From: Roseiarcus sp052147395
GTDB lineage: Bacteria > Pseudomonadota > Alphaproteobacteria > Rhizobiales > Beijerinckiaceae
Assembly: GCA_052147395.1 (NCBI GenBank)
Contig: JBKQKS010000246.1
Coordinates: 1 to 55,481, forward strand
Direction: 5' to 3'
DNA: 55,481 bases
Shown here: in pieces, positions 24,576 through 33,296 of the stretch
Layout: each line of letters starts with the position of its first letter
How positions within the stretch are numbered: position 1 is the stretch's first letter
Position numbers and translations under genes: made by a program
The notes under the pieces: generated by a model
Databases searched by the model: none
Told to the model about the DNA's origin: nothing
What the model saw: the letters and a program-made list of their open reading frames with translations, nothing else

Positions 24576-25835
24576 ATGAAACTCGACGACTTCGAGAAGG
24601 CGGGCCACTGGCCGACCCTGTTGGCGGCGTTTCTCTACTTCGACATCGGCTTCATGGCGTGGACTTCGCTCGGACCGCTGATCGTCTACATCACCAAGAA
24701 CATGGGGCTCTCGGTCGACGAGAAGTTCACTCTTGTGGCGATTCCCGTGCTTTCCGGCGCGCTGCTGCGCATTCCGCTCGGCCTGCTCGCCGACCGAGTC
24801 GGCCCCAAGCTGACGGGCAGCCTCGCCCAGGCCGTCGTGATGGCCGGGACCGCGTTAGTCTGGTTGTTCGGTCTCGACAGCAAACTGGCGATCGAAACGT
24901 TCGGCCTGCTGCTCGGCGTCGGCGGCGCGTCGTTCGCCGTCGCTCTGCCGCAGGCAGGCCGCTGGTATCCGCCGCAATATCAGGGCGTTGTGATGGGCAT
25001 CGCCGGCGCCGGCAACATGGGCGTCGTGCTCGACACGCTGTTCGCGCCATCGATCGCCGCCAACTGGGGCTGGCGCGCGGTTTTCGGCGTGCTGCTGATC
25101 CCAATGACGGCCATCCTCGTCTATTACGTGCTCGCCGCCAAAGACGCGCCCGCTCCGCGCAAACGTCTCGGCCCCGGCGATTATCTGAAGCTGTTCGCCG
25201 ACCCGGACAGCCGCTGGTTCATGTTCTTCTATTTCATCACTTTCGGCGGCTTTGTCGGCCTCGCCAATGCGCTGCCGCTGTATTTCACCGTGCAGTACCA
25301 TCTGTCTGGCGTCGCCGCCGGCCTGCTCGTCGCGCTCATCGTCGCCTTCGGTTCGGGCTTCCGGCCGGTCGGCGGCTACATCGCCGATCGCGTCGGGGGC
25401 ATTCGCGCGCTCTCGATCCTGTTCGCCATCGTCGTCGCGGCCTATCTGATGATCTCGGCGATGCCCGAAGGCCCGGCGGCGCCGAGCGCGGCGGGCTGGT
25501 CGCTCACCGAGGCGCCGGCGATCACCTGGGGTGCGGTCGCGCTGTTCTCAGGCGGCGTTCTCGCGCTCGGCATGGGCAATGGCTCGGTGTTTCAGCTCAT
25601 TCCGCTGCGGTTCCGCCACGAGATCGGCGCGATGACCGGCGTCGTCGGCGCCGCGGGCGGCATCGGCGGCTTCTTCCTCGCCAAGACGCTCGGCCTCTCC
25701 AAGGCGCTCGCCGGAGGCTTCGGCCCGGGCTTCGCATTCTTCGCCGCCCTCGCGTTGCTCGGCTTCCTCGGCCTCGCCAAGGTCAAGTCGCGCTGGCGCA
25801 CGACCTGGGGCGCCGTTTCAGGCGCGCGCGTCTGA
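24576..25835 (+). CDS. narK: Nitrate/nitrite MFS transporter (NarK/NasA type)
   Basis: A 419-residue protein with about 12 membrane segments. The start MKLDDFEKAGHWPTLLAAFL at 24576 has GGAGG nearby upstream. Nitrate-porter signatures are FDIGFMAWTSLGPLIVYI, the glycine-rich GAGNMGVVLDTLFAP and GAAGGIGGFFLAKTLG (NS motifs), and PLGLLADRVGPKLTG (MFS loop 2-3). It leads the plus-strand operon with nirB, nirD and nasA, with 32 bases before nirB. In this context it imports nitrate for assimilation. Symbols narK and nasA are both used for such transporters. Confidence 0.92.
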   Translation: MKLDDFEKAGHWPTLLAAFLYFDIGFMAWTSLGPLIVYITKNMGLSVDEKFTLVAIPVLSGALLRIPLGLLADRVGPKLTGSLAQAVVMAGTALVWLFGLDSKLAIETFGLLLGVGGASFAVALPQAGRWYPPQYQGVVMGIAGAGNMGVVLDTLFAPSIAANWGWRAVFGVLLIPMTAILVYYVLAAKDAPAPRKRLGPGDYLKLFADPDSRWFMFFYFITFGGFVGLANALPLYFTVQYHLSGVAAGLLVALIVAFGSGFRPVGGYIADRVGGIRALSILFAIVVAAYLMISAMPEGPAAPSAAGWSLTEAPAITWGAVALFSGGVLALGMGNGSVFQLIPLRFRHEIGAMTGVVGAAGGIGGFFLAKTLGLSKALAGGFGPGFAFFAALALLGFLGLAKVKSRWRTTWGAVSGARV

Positions 25836-25867
25836 AATCGAACCGAACCGCTCGAAGGAAAGACGAC

Positions 25868-28324
25868 ATGCTGGACACGCCTAAAAAACTCGAACTCGTC
25901 GTGATCGGCAACGGCATGGCCGGCATGCGCACGATCGAGACCCTTCTCGAACGCGCGCCTGGTCTCTACGACATCACTGTCTTCGGCGCCGAGCCCTACG
26001 GCAATTACAACCGCATCCTGCTCTCGCCGGTTCTGGCGGGCGAGAAGACAGTCGACGACATCATCCTCAACGCCGAGTCCTGGTACGAGGAGCATGACGT
26101 CAGGCTGCGCAAGGGCGAAACAATCGACATGATTGATCGTCGCACCTGCGAGGTGGTGACCGAAAACGGCGCACGCACGCCCTACGACCGGTTGCTCATC
26201 GCCACTGGGTCGAACCCGATCATTCTCCCGGTTCCCGGCGCCGACTTGCCCGGCGTCGTCACGTTCCGCGAGATTCGCGACGTCAACGTCATGCTGGAGG
26301 CCGCGAGCACGCGCCGCAACGCGGTCGTCATCGGCGGCGGGCTGCTCGGGCTCGAGGCCGCCAACGGGCTGATGAAGCGCGGCATGAATGTCACCGTCGT
26401 GCATCTCGTCGACACGCTGATGGAGCGCCAGCTCGACAGCGTCGCCGGCGGCATGTTGCGCCAGACCCTCGAAGCGCGCGGCATGCGCTTCAAGATGCCG
26501 GCGCAGACGCAGGCGATCGTCGGCGAAGATCGCGTGACCGGCGTGCGCTTCGCTGACGGCGACGAGATCGCGGCCGACCTGGTCGTCATGGCGGTCGGCA
26601 TCCGCCCGAACATCGGGCTCGCCAAGAAGGCCAAAATCTATTGCGAACGCGGCATCGTCGTTTCCGATACGATGCAGACCTACGACGGGCGCATCTACGC
26701 CGTCGGCGAATGCGTGCAGCACCGCCGCCAGACCTACGGCCTCGTCGCGCCGCTGTTCGATCAGGCCAAAGTCTGCGCCAACCATCTGGCGATGAAAGGC
26801 TTCGCCCGCTACGAGGGCTCCTCGGTCTCAACCAAGTTGAAGGTCACCGGCATCGACTTGTTCTCCGCCGGAGACTTCACGGGCGGCAACGGCGCCGACG
26901 AGATCGTGCTGCACGACGCCGGCGCCGGCATCTACAAGCGCCTCGTGCTGCGCGACAACAGGCTCGTGGGCGCCGTGCTCTACGGCGACACCGGCGACGG
27001 CGCTTGGTACTTCCAGCAGATGCGCGAGGGCGTCGACGTTTCGACGATGCGCGATCGGCTAATGTTCGGAGAGGCCCAACAGAGCAAGGGCGGCCACGCC
27101 GGTCATAACCGCGCCGTCGAGATGAGCGACGAGACGGAAGTCTGCGGCTGCAACGGCGTGTGCAAGGGCGCGATCGTCAAGGCGATCGCCGAGAAGAAGC
27201 TGTTCACCGTCGAGGACGTGCGCGCTCACACCAAAGCCTCCGCCTCTTGCGGCTCCTGCACCGGCCTGGTCGAGCAAATACTGGCCTCCACGCTCGGCGA
27301 CTATTCCGAAGCGCCCAAGGTCAAACCGCTCTGCGGCTGCACCAGCTTCAGCCACGATCAAGTGCGGGGCGCCATCGCCGAGCAGAGCCTGAAGACCATT
27401 CCCGAGGTGATGGACTTCATGGAGTGGTCGACGCCCGACGGCTGTCCGACGTGCCGCCCGGCGCTCAACTACTATTTGTTGGCGGCGTGGCCCGGCGAAT
27501 ATCGCGACGATCAGCAGTCGCGTTTCATCAACGAGCGCGTTCACGCCAACATCCAGCGGGACGGCACTTTCTCCATCGTGCCGCGCATGTGGGGCGGCGT
27601 TACGTCGCCCAAAGAGTTGCGCGCCATCGCGGACATCGCCGACAAGTTCGCCATTCCGAGCGTCAAGGTGACCGGCGGCCAACGCATCGACCTGCTCGGC
27701 GTCAAGAAGGAGGATCTGCCAAAAGTCTGGGCCGATCTCAACGATGCGGGCCTCGTCTCCGGCCATGCCTATGCGAAGGGTCTGCGCACGGTGAAGACCT
27801 GCGTCGGGACCGACTGGTGCCGCTTCGGCACGCAGGATTCGACCGGACTCGGCATACGGTTGGAGAAATTCCTGTGGGGCTCGTGGACGCCGGCTAAGGT
27901 GAAACTCGCGGTGTCCGGCTGTCCGCGCAACTGCGCCGAGGCGACCTGCAAGGACGTCGGCGTGATCTGCGTCGACTCCGGCTACGAAATTCAGTTCGCC
28001 GGCGCGGCCGGCCTGCACATCAAGGGCACGGAATTTCTGACCAAGGTCGCCACTGAGGATGAATGCATCGAGATCGTCGCCGCGCTGACGCAGCTCTATC
28101 GCGAACAGGGGCGCTATCTCGAACGCATGTACAAATGGTGCGACCGCGTCGGCCTCGAGGCGATCCGCAAGGCGGTCGTCGACGACGTCGCCGGCCGCAA
28201 GGCGCTGTTCGCCCGCTTCGCCCATTCGCAGCAGTTCGCGCAGCACGATCCCTGGAACGAGCGCGCCCGCGGCGGCGTCGCGCCGCACGAATTCATCCCG
28301 ATGGCCGAATTGGAGCTGGCATGA
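25868..28324 (+). CDS. nirB: Assimilatory nitrite reductase large subunit NirB
   Basis: An 818-residue NAD(P)H-dependent nitrite reductase that makes ammonium. The order is an FAD/NAD(P)H oxidoreductase module (VVIGNGMAGMRT, VVIGGGLLGLEAANGL, YAVGECVQHR), two BFD-like [2Fe-2S] segments (CGCNGVCKGAIVKAI with CGSCTGLVEQIL, then CGCTSF with CPTCRPALNYYLL), and the sulfite/nitrite reductase core with siroheme/[4Fe-4S] cysteines CVGTDWC and CPRNCAEATC. AAGGAAAG precedes the ATG at 25868. The stop overlaps nirD (ATGA). Confidence 0.97.
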   Translation: MLDTPKKLELVVIGNGMAGMRTIETLLERAPGLYDITVFGAEPYGNYNRILLSPVLAGEKTVDDIILNAESWYEEHDVRLRKGETIDMIDRRTCEVVTENGARTPYDRLLIATGSNPIILPVPGADLPGVVTFREIRDVNVMLEAASTRRNAVVIGGGLLGLEAANGLMKRGMNVTVVHLVDTLMERQLDSVAGGMLRQTLEARGMRFKMPAQTQAIVGEDRVTGVRFADGDEIAADLVVMAVGIRPNIGLAKKAKIYCERGIVVSDTMQTYDGRIYAVGECVQHRRQTYGLVAPLFDQAKVCANHLAMKGFARYEGSSVSTKLKVTGIDLFSAGDFTGGNGADEIVLHDAGAGIYKRLVLRDNRLVGAVLYGDTGDGAWYFQQMREGVDVSTMRDRLMFGEAQQSKGGHAGHNRAVEMSDETEVCGCNGVCKGAIVKAIAEKKLFTVEDVRAHTKASASCGSCTGLVEQILASTLGDYSEAPKVKPLCGCTSFSHDQVRGAIAEQSLKTIPEVMDFMEWSTPDGCPTCRPALNYYLLAAWPGEYRDDQQSRFINERVHANIQRDGTFSIVPRMWGGVTSPKELRAIADIADKFAIPSVKVTGGQRIDLLGVKKEDLPKVWADLNDAGLVSGHAYAKGLRTVKTCVGTDWCRFGTQDSTGLGIRLEKFLWGSWTPAKVKLAVSGCPRNCAEATCKDVGVICVDSGYEIQFAGAAGLHIKGTEFLTKVATEDECIEIVAALTQLYREQGRYLERMYKWCDRVGLEAIRKAVVDDVAGRKALFARFAHSQQFAQHDPWNERARGGVAPHEFIPMAELELA

Positions 28325-28656
28325 CCCACTGGATCGAAATCGGCGGCGCCGAAAGCGTGCCGCGCCGGGGTTCGCGCGTCGTGCGCACCCCTTCGGGCGA
28401 CATCGCGGTGTTCCGCACCGGAGCGGACGAGTATTTCGCGCTCAGCGACCGCTGTCCGCACAAGGGCGGGCCGCTGTCGCAAGGCATCGTGCATGGCCGG
28501 CGCGTGACCTGCCCGTTGCACAATCTCGTCATCGACCTGACGACGGGCGAAGCGGTCGCGCCGGATACGGGCTGCGCGCGCCCCTACGCTGTCCGCCACG
28601 AGGGCGGCCGGCTGTGGCTCGCTCTCGAGCCGGCGACGGCGAAGGTCGCCGTCTGA
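28321..28656 (+). CDS. nirD: Nitrite reductase small subunit NirD (Rieske type)
   Basis: A 111-residue Rieske-fold protein with intact [2Fe-2S] ligands: CPHKGGPLSQG and VTCPLHNLVIDL. It begins MTHWIEIGG. Some NirD proteins lack these ligands, so retention is worth noting. It is ATGA-coupled to nirB and its stop shares one base with the nasA start (TGATG). It works as the small subunit of NAD(P)H nitrite reductase. Confidence 0.95.
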   Translation: MTHWIEIGGAESVPRRGSRVVRTPSGDIAVFRTGADEYFALSDRCPHKGGPLSQGIVHGRRVTCPLHNLVIDLTTGEAVAPDTGCARPYAVRHEGGRLWLALEPATAKVAV

Positions 28657-31340
28657 TGAACAAGGCCGCGCGAACGTCGACCCACGGCGTCAGGACCACC
28701 TGTCCCTATTGTGGCGTCGGTTGCGGCGTCGCAGCGACGCCGAACGCGGAGGGCGGGGTTTCGGTCCGGGGAGACCCCAATCATCCGGCCAATCGCGGCC
28801 GTCTCTGCTCGAAGGGCTCGGCGCTCGCCGAAACACTCGGCCTCGAAGGGCGGCTCATGAAGCCGATCGTCGACGGCGCGCCGACAGGTTGGGACGACGC
28901 CCTCGACCGGGTCGCGCACGGGTTCTCCGAGGCTATCGCGCGCCACGGCTCCGACGCCGTCGCCTTCTACGCCTCCGGCCAGTTGCTGACGGAAGACTAT
29001 TACGTCGTCAACAAACTGGCGAAAGGTTTCGTCGGCACGGCCAACATCGACACCAATTCGCGCCTCTGCATGGCCTCCAGCGTCGCCGGACACAAGCGCG
29101 CCTTCGGCGCGGATACTGTCCCTGGTTGTTATGAGGACCTCGAAGAGGCCGACCTCGTCGTGCTCGTCGGCTCGAACGCCGCCTGGTGCCATCCGGTTCT
29201 GTATCAGCGCCTGGTCGCCGCGAAAGCGCGACGCGCGAGCGTGCGGATCGTGGTCATCGACCCGCGCCGCACCGATACGTGCGACGCCGCCGATCTGCAT
29301 CTGCCGCTGCGTTCGGGCAGCGACGCCGTGCTGTACAACGGCTTGCTCGCGCATCTGCAACGCTCCGGCGCCGCGGACGCCGCTTTCGTCGCGGAGCACA
29401 CGACCGGGGCCGCGGAAACGTTGGCCGCCGTCGCCGCGCAGACGGTTCAGCGGACCGCCGAAATCTGCGGCCTGCCGGAGGGCAGCGTCCAACTGTTGTT
29501 CGATTGGTTCGCGCGAACGCCGAAGGTGGTCACGCTCTACTCGCAGGGGATCAATCAGTCGACGAGCGGCGTGGACAAGGTCAATGCGATCCTCAACTGC
29601 CATCTGCTGACCGGCCGCATCGGCCGCCCCGGCATGGGGCCATTTTCCCTCACCGGGCAGCCCAACGCCATGGGCGGACGCGAGGTCGGCGGACTCGCCA
29701 ACCAGCTCGCGGCGCATATGGAGATTGACAACCCGGTTCATCGCGATTGCGTGCAACGGTTCTGGCGCTCGCCCGTGATGGCCGACAAGGCTGGTCTGAA
29801 GGCGGTCGAGATGTTCGAGGGCGTAGGCGACGGCCGCATCGAGGCGGTTTGGATCATGGGAACCAATCCGCTCGTGAGCCTGCCGGACTCGGACCGCGTG
29901 CGCGCCGCGCTGGCGAAATGCCCGCTCGTCGTCGTCTCCGATTGCATGCGCTCGACCGACACCACGCGGTTCGCCCACGTGCTGCTGCCGGCGACGACCT
30001 GGGGCGAGAAGGAGGGGACGGTCACCAATTCCGAGCGGCGCATCTCGCGCCAGCGCCGCTTCCTGCCGGCGCCGGGCGAAGCGCGCGACGACTGGCGCAT
30101 CGTCAGCGACGTGGCCCGGCGCATGGGCTATTCCGGCTTCGACTATGCGTCCGCCGCCGAAATCTTTCGCGAACATGCGGCGCTGTCCGGATTTGAGAAC
30201 GGCGGCGCTCGGGACTTCGACATCTCCGCGCTCGCCGAGGTCTCCGACGCCGCCTACGATGCGCTCGAGCCGATCCAATGGCCGGTGACGGCTCGAGCGC
30301 CTCTTGGGACGGCGAGGCTGTTCGGGTCCGGGCGATTCTACACGCCCGACGCCAAGGCGCGGATTCTGCCTGTGACGCCGCGGGCGCCCGCCAACGCCAC
30401 CACCGCGGCGTTTCCGTTGCAGCTCAACACGGGGCGGGTTCGCGACCATTGGCACACGATGACGCGCACCGGAAAGTCACCCCGCCTCAACGCCCACGTG
30501 TTCGAGCCTTACGTCGAAATTCATTCGGACGACGCGCGCCGCGCCGGGCTCACAGAGGGCGCGTTGGCGCGGCTCGAGAGCCCCTGGGGCGCGATGGTCG
30601 CTCGTGTGCGGTTTGCGGTCGGACAGCGCCGCGGCGGCGTGTTCGTCCCGATGCACTGGAACGATCAATTCGCCAGCGCCGGCCGCGTCAACGCGCTCGT
30701 CAACCCGAATGTCGATGCAATCTCGGGACAGCCGGAATCGAAACACACGCCGATCCGCATCGCGCCGTTCGCCTTTCGATGGCACGCCTTCGTGCTGTCG
30801 CGCCGGCGGCTGGCCGCGCCGAGCGGCGCCTGTTGGGTCGACGGCGTTGGCGACGGCTACTGGCGGCAGGAACTCGCGGGCGACGCCGCGCCCGAAGACT
30901 GGGAGGCCTGGGCGCGCGAGCGCCTGGGGGCGGACGATTCCGAGACCGAGTGGGTCGCCTTTCGCGACCCCGGCGCGGGGCGCCATCGTTTTGCCAGCGT
31001 GAGAAACCGCCGCCTCGAAGGCTGCTTGTTCGTAGCGCCGGACCATCTGCTGCCGTCGCGCACTTGGCTGGCCGGTCTATTCGCCAGCGAAGACCTGGCG
31101 CCCGAGGCCCGCTTGTCGCTGATGGCGGGTCGTCCGCGCGACCCGAGCGCAGACCTCGGTCCGACCGTCTGTTCGTGCTTCGGCGTCGGCCGCACGACCA
31201 TCGAGGCGGCGATCGCCTCCGGCGCCATGAGCCTCGAAGCGATCGGCGCCAGCGTCAAAGCGGGTACGAACTGCGGCTCCTGCAAACCCGAGTTGGGCCA
31301 ATTGCTCGCGAGCGCGAGGTCGGTTGCACGGGCATCGTGA
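28656..31340 (+). CDS. nasA: Assimilatory nitrate reductase catalytic subunit NasA
   Basis: An 894-residue cytoplasmic molybdopterin oxidoreductase that reduces nitrate to nitrite. The N-terminal [4Fe-4S] motif is CPYCGVGCGV with a fourth cysteine in GRLCSKGS. The Mo-bis-MGD domain follows (SNAAWCHPVLYQR, GPFSLTGQPNAMGGREVGGL, DHWHTMTRTGKSPRL). The last 70 residues form a BFD-like [2Fe-2S] domain (VCSCFGVGRTTIEAAIASG, NCGSCKPELGQLL), as in NasA types that take electrons from NADH via a partner or from ferredoxin. No signal peptide. The start ATG overlaps the nirD stop. It ends the nitrate operon. Confidence 0.96.
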   Translation: MNKAARTSTHGVRTTCPYCGVGCGVAATPNAEGGVSVRGDPNHPANRGRLCSKGSALAETLGLEGRLMKPIVDGAPTGWDDALDRVAHGFSEAIARHGSDAVAFYASGQLLTEDYYVVNKLAKGFVGTANIDTNSRLCMASSVAGHKRAFGADTVPGCYEDLEEADLVVLVGSNAAWCHPVLYQRLVAAKARRASVRIVVIDPRRTDTCDAADLHLPLRSGSDAVLYNGLLAHLQRSGAADAAFVAEHTTGAAETLAAVAAQTVQRTAEICGLPEGSVQLLFDWFARTPKVVTLYSQGINQSTSGVDKVNAILNCHLLTGRIGRPGMGPFSLTGQPNAMGGREVGGLANQLAAHMEIDNPVHRDCVQRFWRSPVMADKAGLKAVEMFEGVGDGRIEAVWIMGTNPLVSLPDSDRVRAALAKCPLVVVSDCMRSTDTTRFAHVLLPATTWGEKEGTVTNSERRISRQRRFLPAPGEARDDWRIVSDVARRMGYSGFDYASAAEIFREHAALSGFENGGARDFDISALAEVSDAAYDALEPIQWPVTARAPLGTARLFGSGRFYTPDAKARILPVTPRAPANATTAAFPLQLNTGRVRDHWHTMTRTGKSPRLNAHVFEPYVEIHSDDARRAGLTEGALARLESPWGAMVARVRFAVGQRRGGVFVPMHWNDQFASAGRVNALVNPNVDAISGQPESKHTPIRIAPFAFRWHAFVLSRRRLAAPSGACWVDGVGDGYWRQELAGDAAPEDWEAWARERLGADDSETEWVAFRDPGAGRHRFASVRNRRLEGCLFVAPDHLLPSRTWLAGLFASEDLAPEARLSLMAGRPRDPSADLGPTVCSCFGVGRTTIEAAIASGAMSLEAIGASVKAGTNCGSCKPELGQLLASARSVARAS

Positions 31341-31461
31341 CGCGATCCGAGGCGCCGGCTCGATCACGTTTCGGCGTCCCTTTCAAATGCCGAGCCGGGC
31401 TTCGTCTGACCGCGATCGTCACAACCTTCCGTGTCAGCCACACCAACCGCGCTGACGAGCG

Positions 31462-31578
31462 GTGTGGCGGGCGCGCGACGAGACCGAAATCCCGCCGCTG
31501 CTGCATCCCGGCCTCGCGGAGGTCTACCACCGCAAAGTCGAGAACCTGACGGATTGTCTCAACAAGGACGCCAGCAGA
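31462..31578 (+). pseudogene. C-terminal scrap of a large serine recombinase
   Basis: About 39 codons read ETEIPPLLHPGLAEVYHRKV and ENLTDCLNKDASR. This resembles the C-terminal coiled segment of large serine site-specific recombinases found in alphaproteobacteria, in which PxLHPxLAExYRxKVxxL is conserved. Nothing resembling the N-terminal catalytic serine domain is nearby. The scrap ends next to the stop codon of the convergent PstS/OmpA gene and 121 bases after nasA. It marks a recombination junction between the nitrate and srf blocks. The assignment is by remembered family pattern. Confidence 0.5.
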
Positions 31579-31581
31579 CGC

Positions 31582-33141
31582 CTACTCGATCCAGACCTCG
31601 ACGCGGCGATTCTTCTGCCGGCCTTCGGGCGTGCTGTTGCAAGACACCGGAGCGACGCGCCCGAAGCCTTTCACGATCGCAGGATCGACCGAAAGTTCGC
31701 GCAGCAGTTTCGCCACCGCGTCGGCGCGGTCCTGGGAAAGTTTCACGTTGCCGGTCTGCGACCCCTCCGAATCCGAGAAACCGGCGATCGCCACTTCGTG
31801 GGGCTGGCGGCTCTTCAGGAATTCAGCGAGGCGGTCGATGTCACGAACGGCTCGCGAGTCCAGATCTGACGAATTCGTCTGGAACCTGAAGGTCGTCGTC
31901 ACCCTATTCGCGCCCGTCGCCAAATGCGCATAGCTCAAGAACAAATCGAAATCCAACTTGTTCGTCGCCTTGTCGTCGGCCATCTGCACGAGGTCGATAG
32001 CGACGGCGTCGCGACCGAGCGACAGCGAGGCGACCTGCGGGATCAAATCGATGAAATGATAGTCCGCTGCGAGTTTCTGGCCTTCGTTCCCGAGCGCGAA
32101 GTCGATGAAGGCGCGGGCGCCGGGATGGCTCGGCGGCTTGGGCACATAGAGATACAGGCGCCGCGAGATCGGATATTCTTCGGTCCGCACATAGACGTCC
32201 GACGGGGGAAACGTGAGGCCGCATTCGGTTTGCACATTCAGCGCATTGTTGCCGCCCTTATAGGCGAAGCCGACATAGCCGACGCCGTCGGGGTCGCCCT
32301 GAACCTTCTCGGAAACCTCCTCGTTGCCGGCGGCGACGGTGATCGCGGTCGAGAACTTGGCGTCGGCCATCACGAGCGAATTGAACGTGTCGTAGGTGCC
32401 CGAATTGGTGTCGCGGCCATAGAGATGGATCGGCTCGTCCGGTCCCCCGACTGCGGACCAACTCGTGATTTGTCCGGAATAGATGGCGCGCATCTGGGCG
32501 ATCGGCAGCGTGCGAACCGGATTCTTGCTGTTGACGATGACGATGATTCCGTCGAGGGCGAGCACGTTCTCCTGCCCGGGTTGCATCATATTGCCCTTGC
32601 CCGCGGCGGCAAGCGCGGCGACCTCTTCGCTGTTCACCCGGCGCGAGGCCATGCCGATGTCGGCGGACCCCGCGAGCAGCCCCTTGAACGCCGTGGCCGA
32701 GCCGTGGCGCGACAGATGTGCAGTGAAGACGGCGTTGTTCGGTCCCTTGCCGTCGAGGCGCTGCTCGCTCGGCGAGCCCTCCTGCGTCCAGGTCACGTCG
32801 GGCGCGCCGACGGATTTGGAATAAGCTTCGAGCAGGGCCGGCGCGAGTTCATCGCCAATCGTCGTCGACCCGGCGAGCCCGAGGGGTTTGCCGGGCTCGA
32901 TGTCGGTCTTGCCGGCCGAGGCTCCGCTGCCTCCGGGCAGCGTGTTGATGCTCGTGACCGACGCAGCGCTGATCGTCACCGACCCGCTCGGCGTCTGCAA
33001 TGTATAGACGCCGTTGACGAGCGATACGATGTCGCCGATCAAAACAGAGCCGTCTTGCAACGTGACTTTGACGGGCGCCGCGAGCGCCGCCGTCGACGCC
33101 AGAGCCAATAGCCCGGCGAATATCCAGGAGCGAAGTGTCAT
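31582..33141 (-). CDS. Secreted PstS-like phosphate-binding / OmpA fusion
   Basis: A 519-residue exported protein. The start MTLRSWIFAGLLALASTAAL at 33141 gives a clear signal peptide ending ALA. A short beta-rich segment (VTLQDGSVLIGDIVSLVNGV) is followed by a PstS-type binding domain (GLAGSTTIGDELAPALLEAY, ITSWSAVGGPDEPIHLYGRD, TNSGTYDTF). The C-terminal 120 residues are an OmpA peptidoglycan-binding domain (FRFQTNSSDLD, GFSDSEGS, LSQDRADAVAKLL, KNRRVEVWIE). It could sense or capture phosphate while bound to the cell wall. It is last in the srf operon, after a 155-base gap with three hairpins. Confidence 0.85.
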   Translation of the reverse strand: MTLRSWIFAGLLALASTAALAAPVKVTLQDGSVLIGDIVSLVNGVYTLQTPSGSVTISAASVTSINTLPGGSGASAGKTDIEPGKPLGLAGSTTIGDELAPALLEAYSKSVGAPDVTWTQEGSPSEQRLDGKGPNNAVFTAHLSRHGSATAFKGLLAGSADIGMASRRVNSEEVAALAAAGKGNMMQPGQENVLALDGIIVIVNSKNPVRTLPIAQMRAIYSGQITSWSAVGGPDEPIHLYGRDTNSGTYDTFNSLVMADAKFSTAITVAAGNEEVSEKVQGDPDGVGYVGFAYKGGNNALNVQTECGLTFPPSDVYVRTEEYPISRRLYLYVPKPPSHPGARAFIDFALGNEGQKLAADYHFIDLIPQVASLSLGRDAVAIDLVQMADDKATNKLDFDLFLSYAHLATGANRVTTTFRFQTNSSDLDSRAVRDIDRLAEFLKSRQPHEVAIAGFSDSEGSQTGNVKLSQDRADAVAKLLRELSVDPAIVKGFGRVAPVSCNSTPEGRQKNRRVEVWIE

Positions 33142-33177
33142 TTTGCGCTGTCTCCTCTCACTTCGGCCAATCCACGA

Positions 33178-33291
33178 CGTTATACGGTTTCCGGGTGATC
33201 GCTTCGCGATCCCGGGACCAAATCGCGCGAAACTCTTTGATCTAAAAGGGGAGTTTCGCGCGAGCGGAACACCGTTTCCCTCGGAAACGGT
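33178..33291. repeat. Three-hairpin intergenic palindromic element
   Basis: It starts with CGTTATACGGTTTCCGG, a 17-base motif also present near 13874. Hairpin 1 has GATCGC, TTC, GCGATC extended by CCGGG/CCCGG. Hairpin 2 is CGCGCGAAACTC at 33224-33235 paired perfectly with GAGTTTCGCGCG at 33251-33262. Hairpin 3 is ACCGTTTCC, CTC, GGAAACGGT at 33271-33291. It fills almost the whole gap between two srf-operon genes and could process or attenuate the transcript, or be a non-autonomous mobile repeat. Confidence 0.65.
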
Positions 33292-33296
33292 AGCAG

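Noticed and set aside
24659..25867. An in-frame N-terminal extension of nirB running back through the transporter gene
   Set aside because: The extension overlaps narK out of frame and is R-rich; nirB starts at 25868 with a good ribosome binding site and the family N-terminus.
28584..30455. A 623-codon minus-strand frame opposite nasA
   Set aside because: Shadow of the molybdopterin domain of nasA with no motif of its own.
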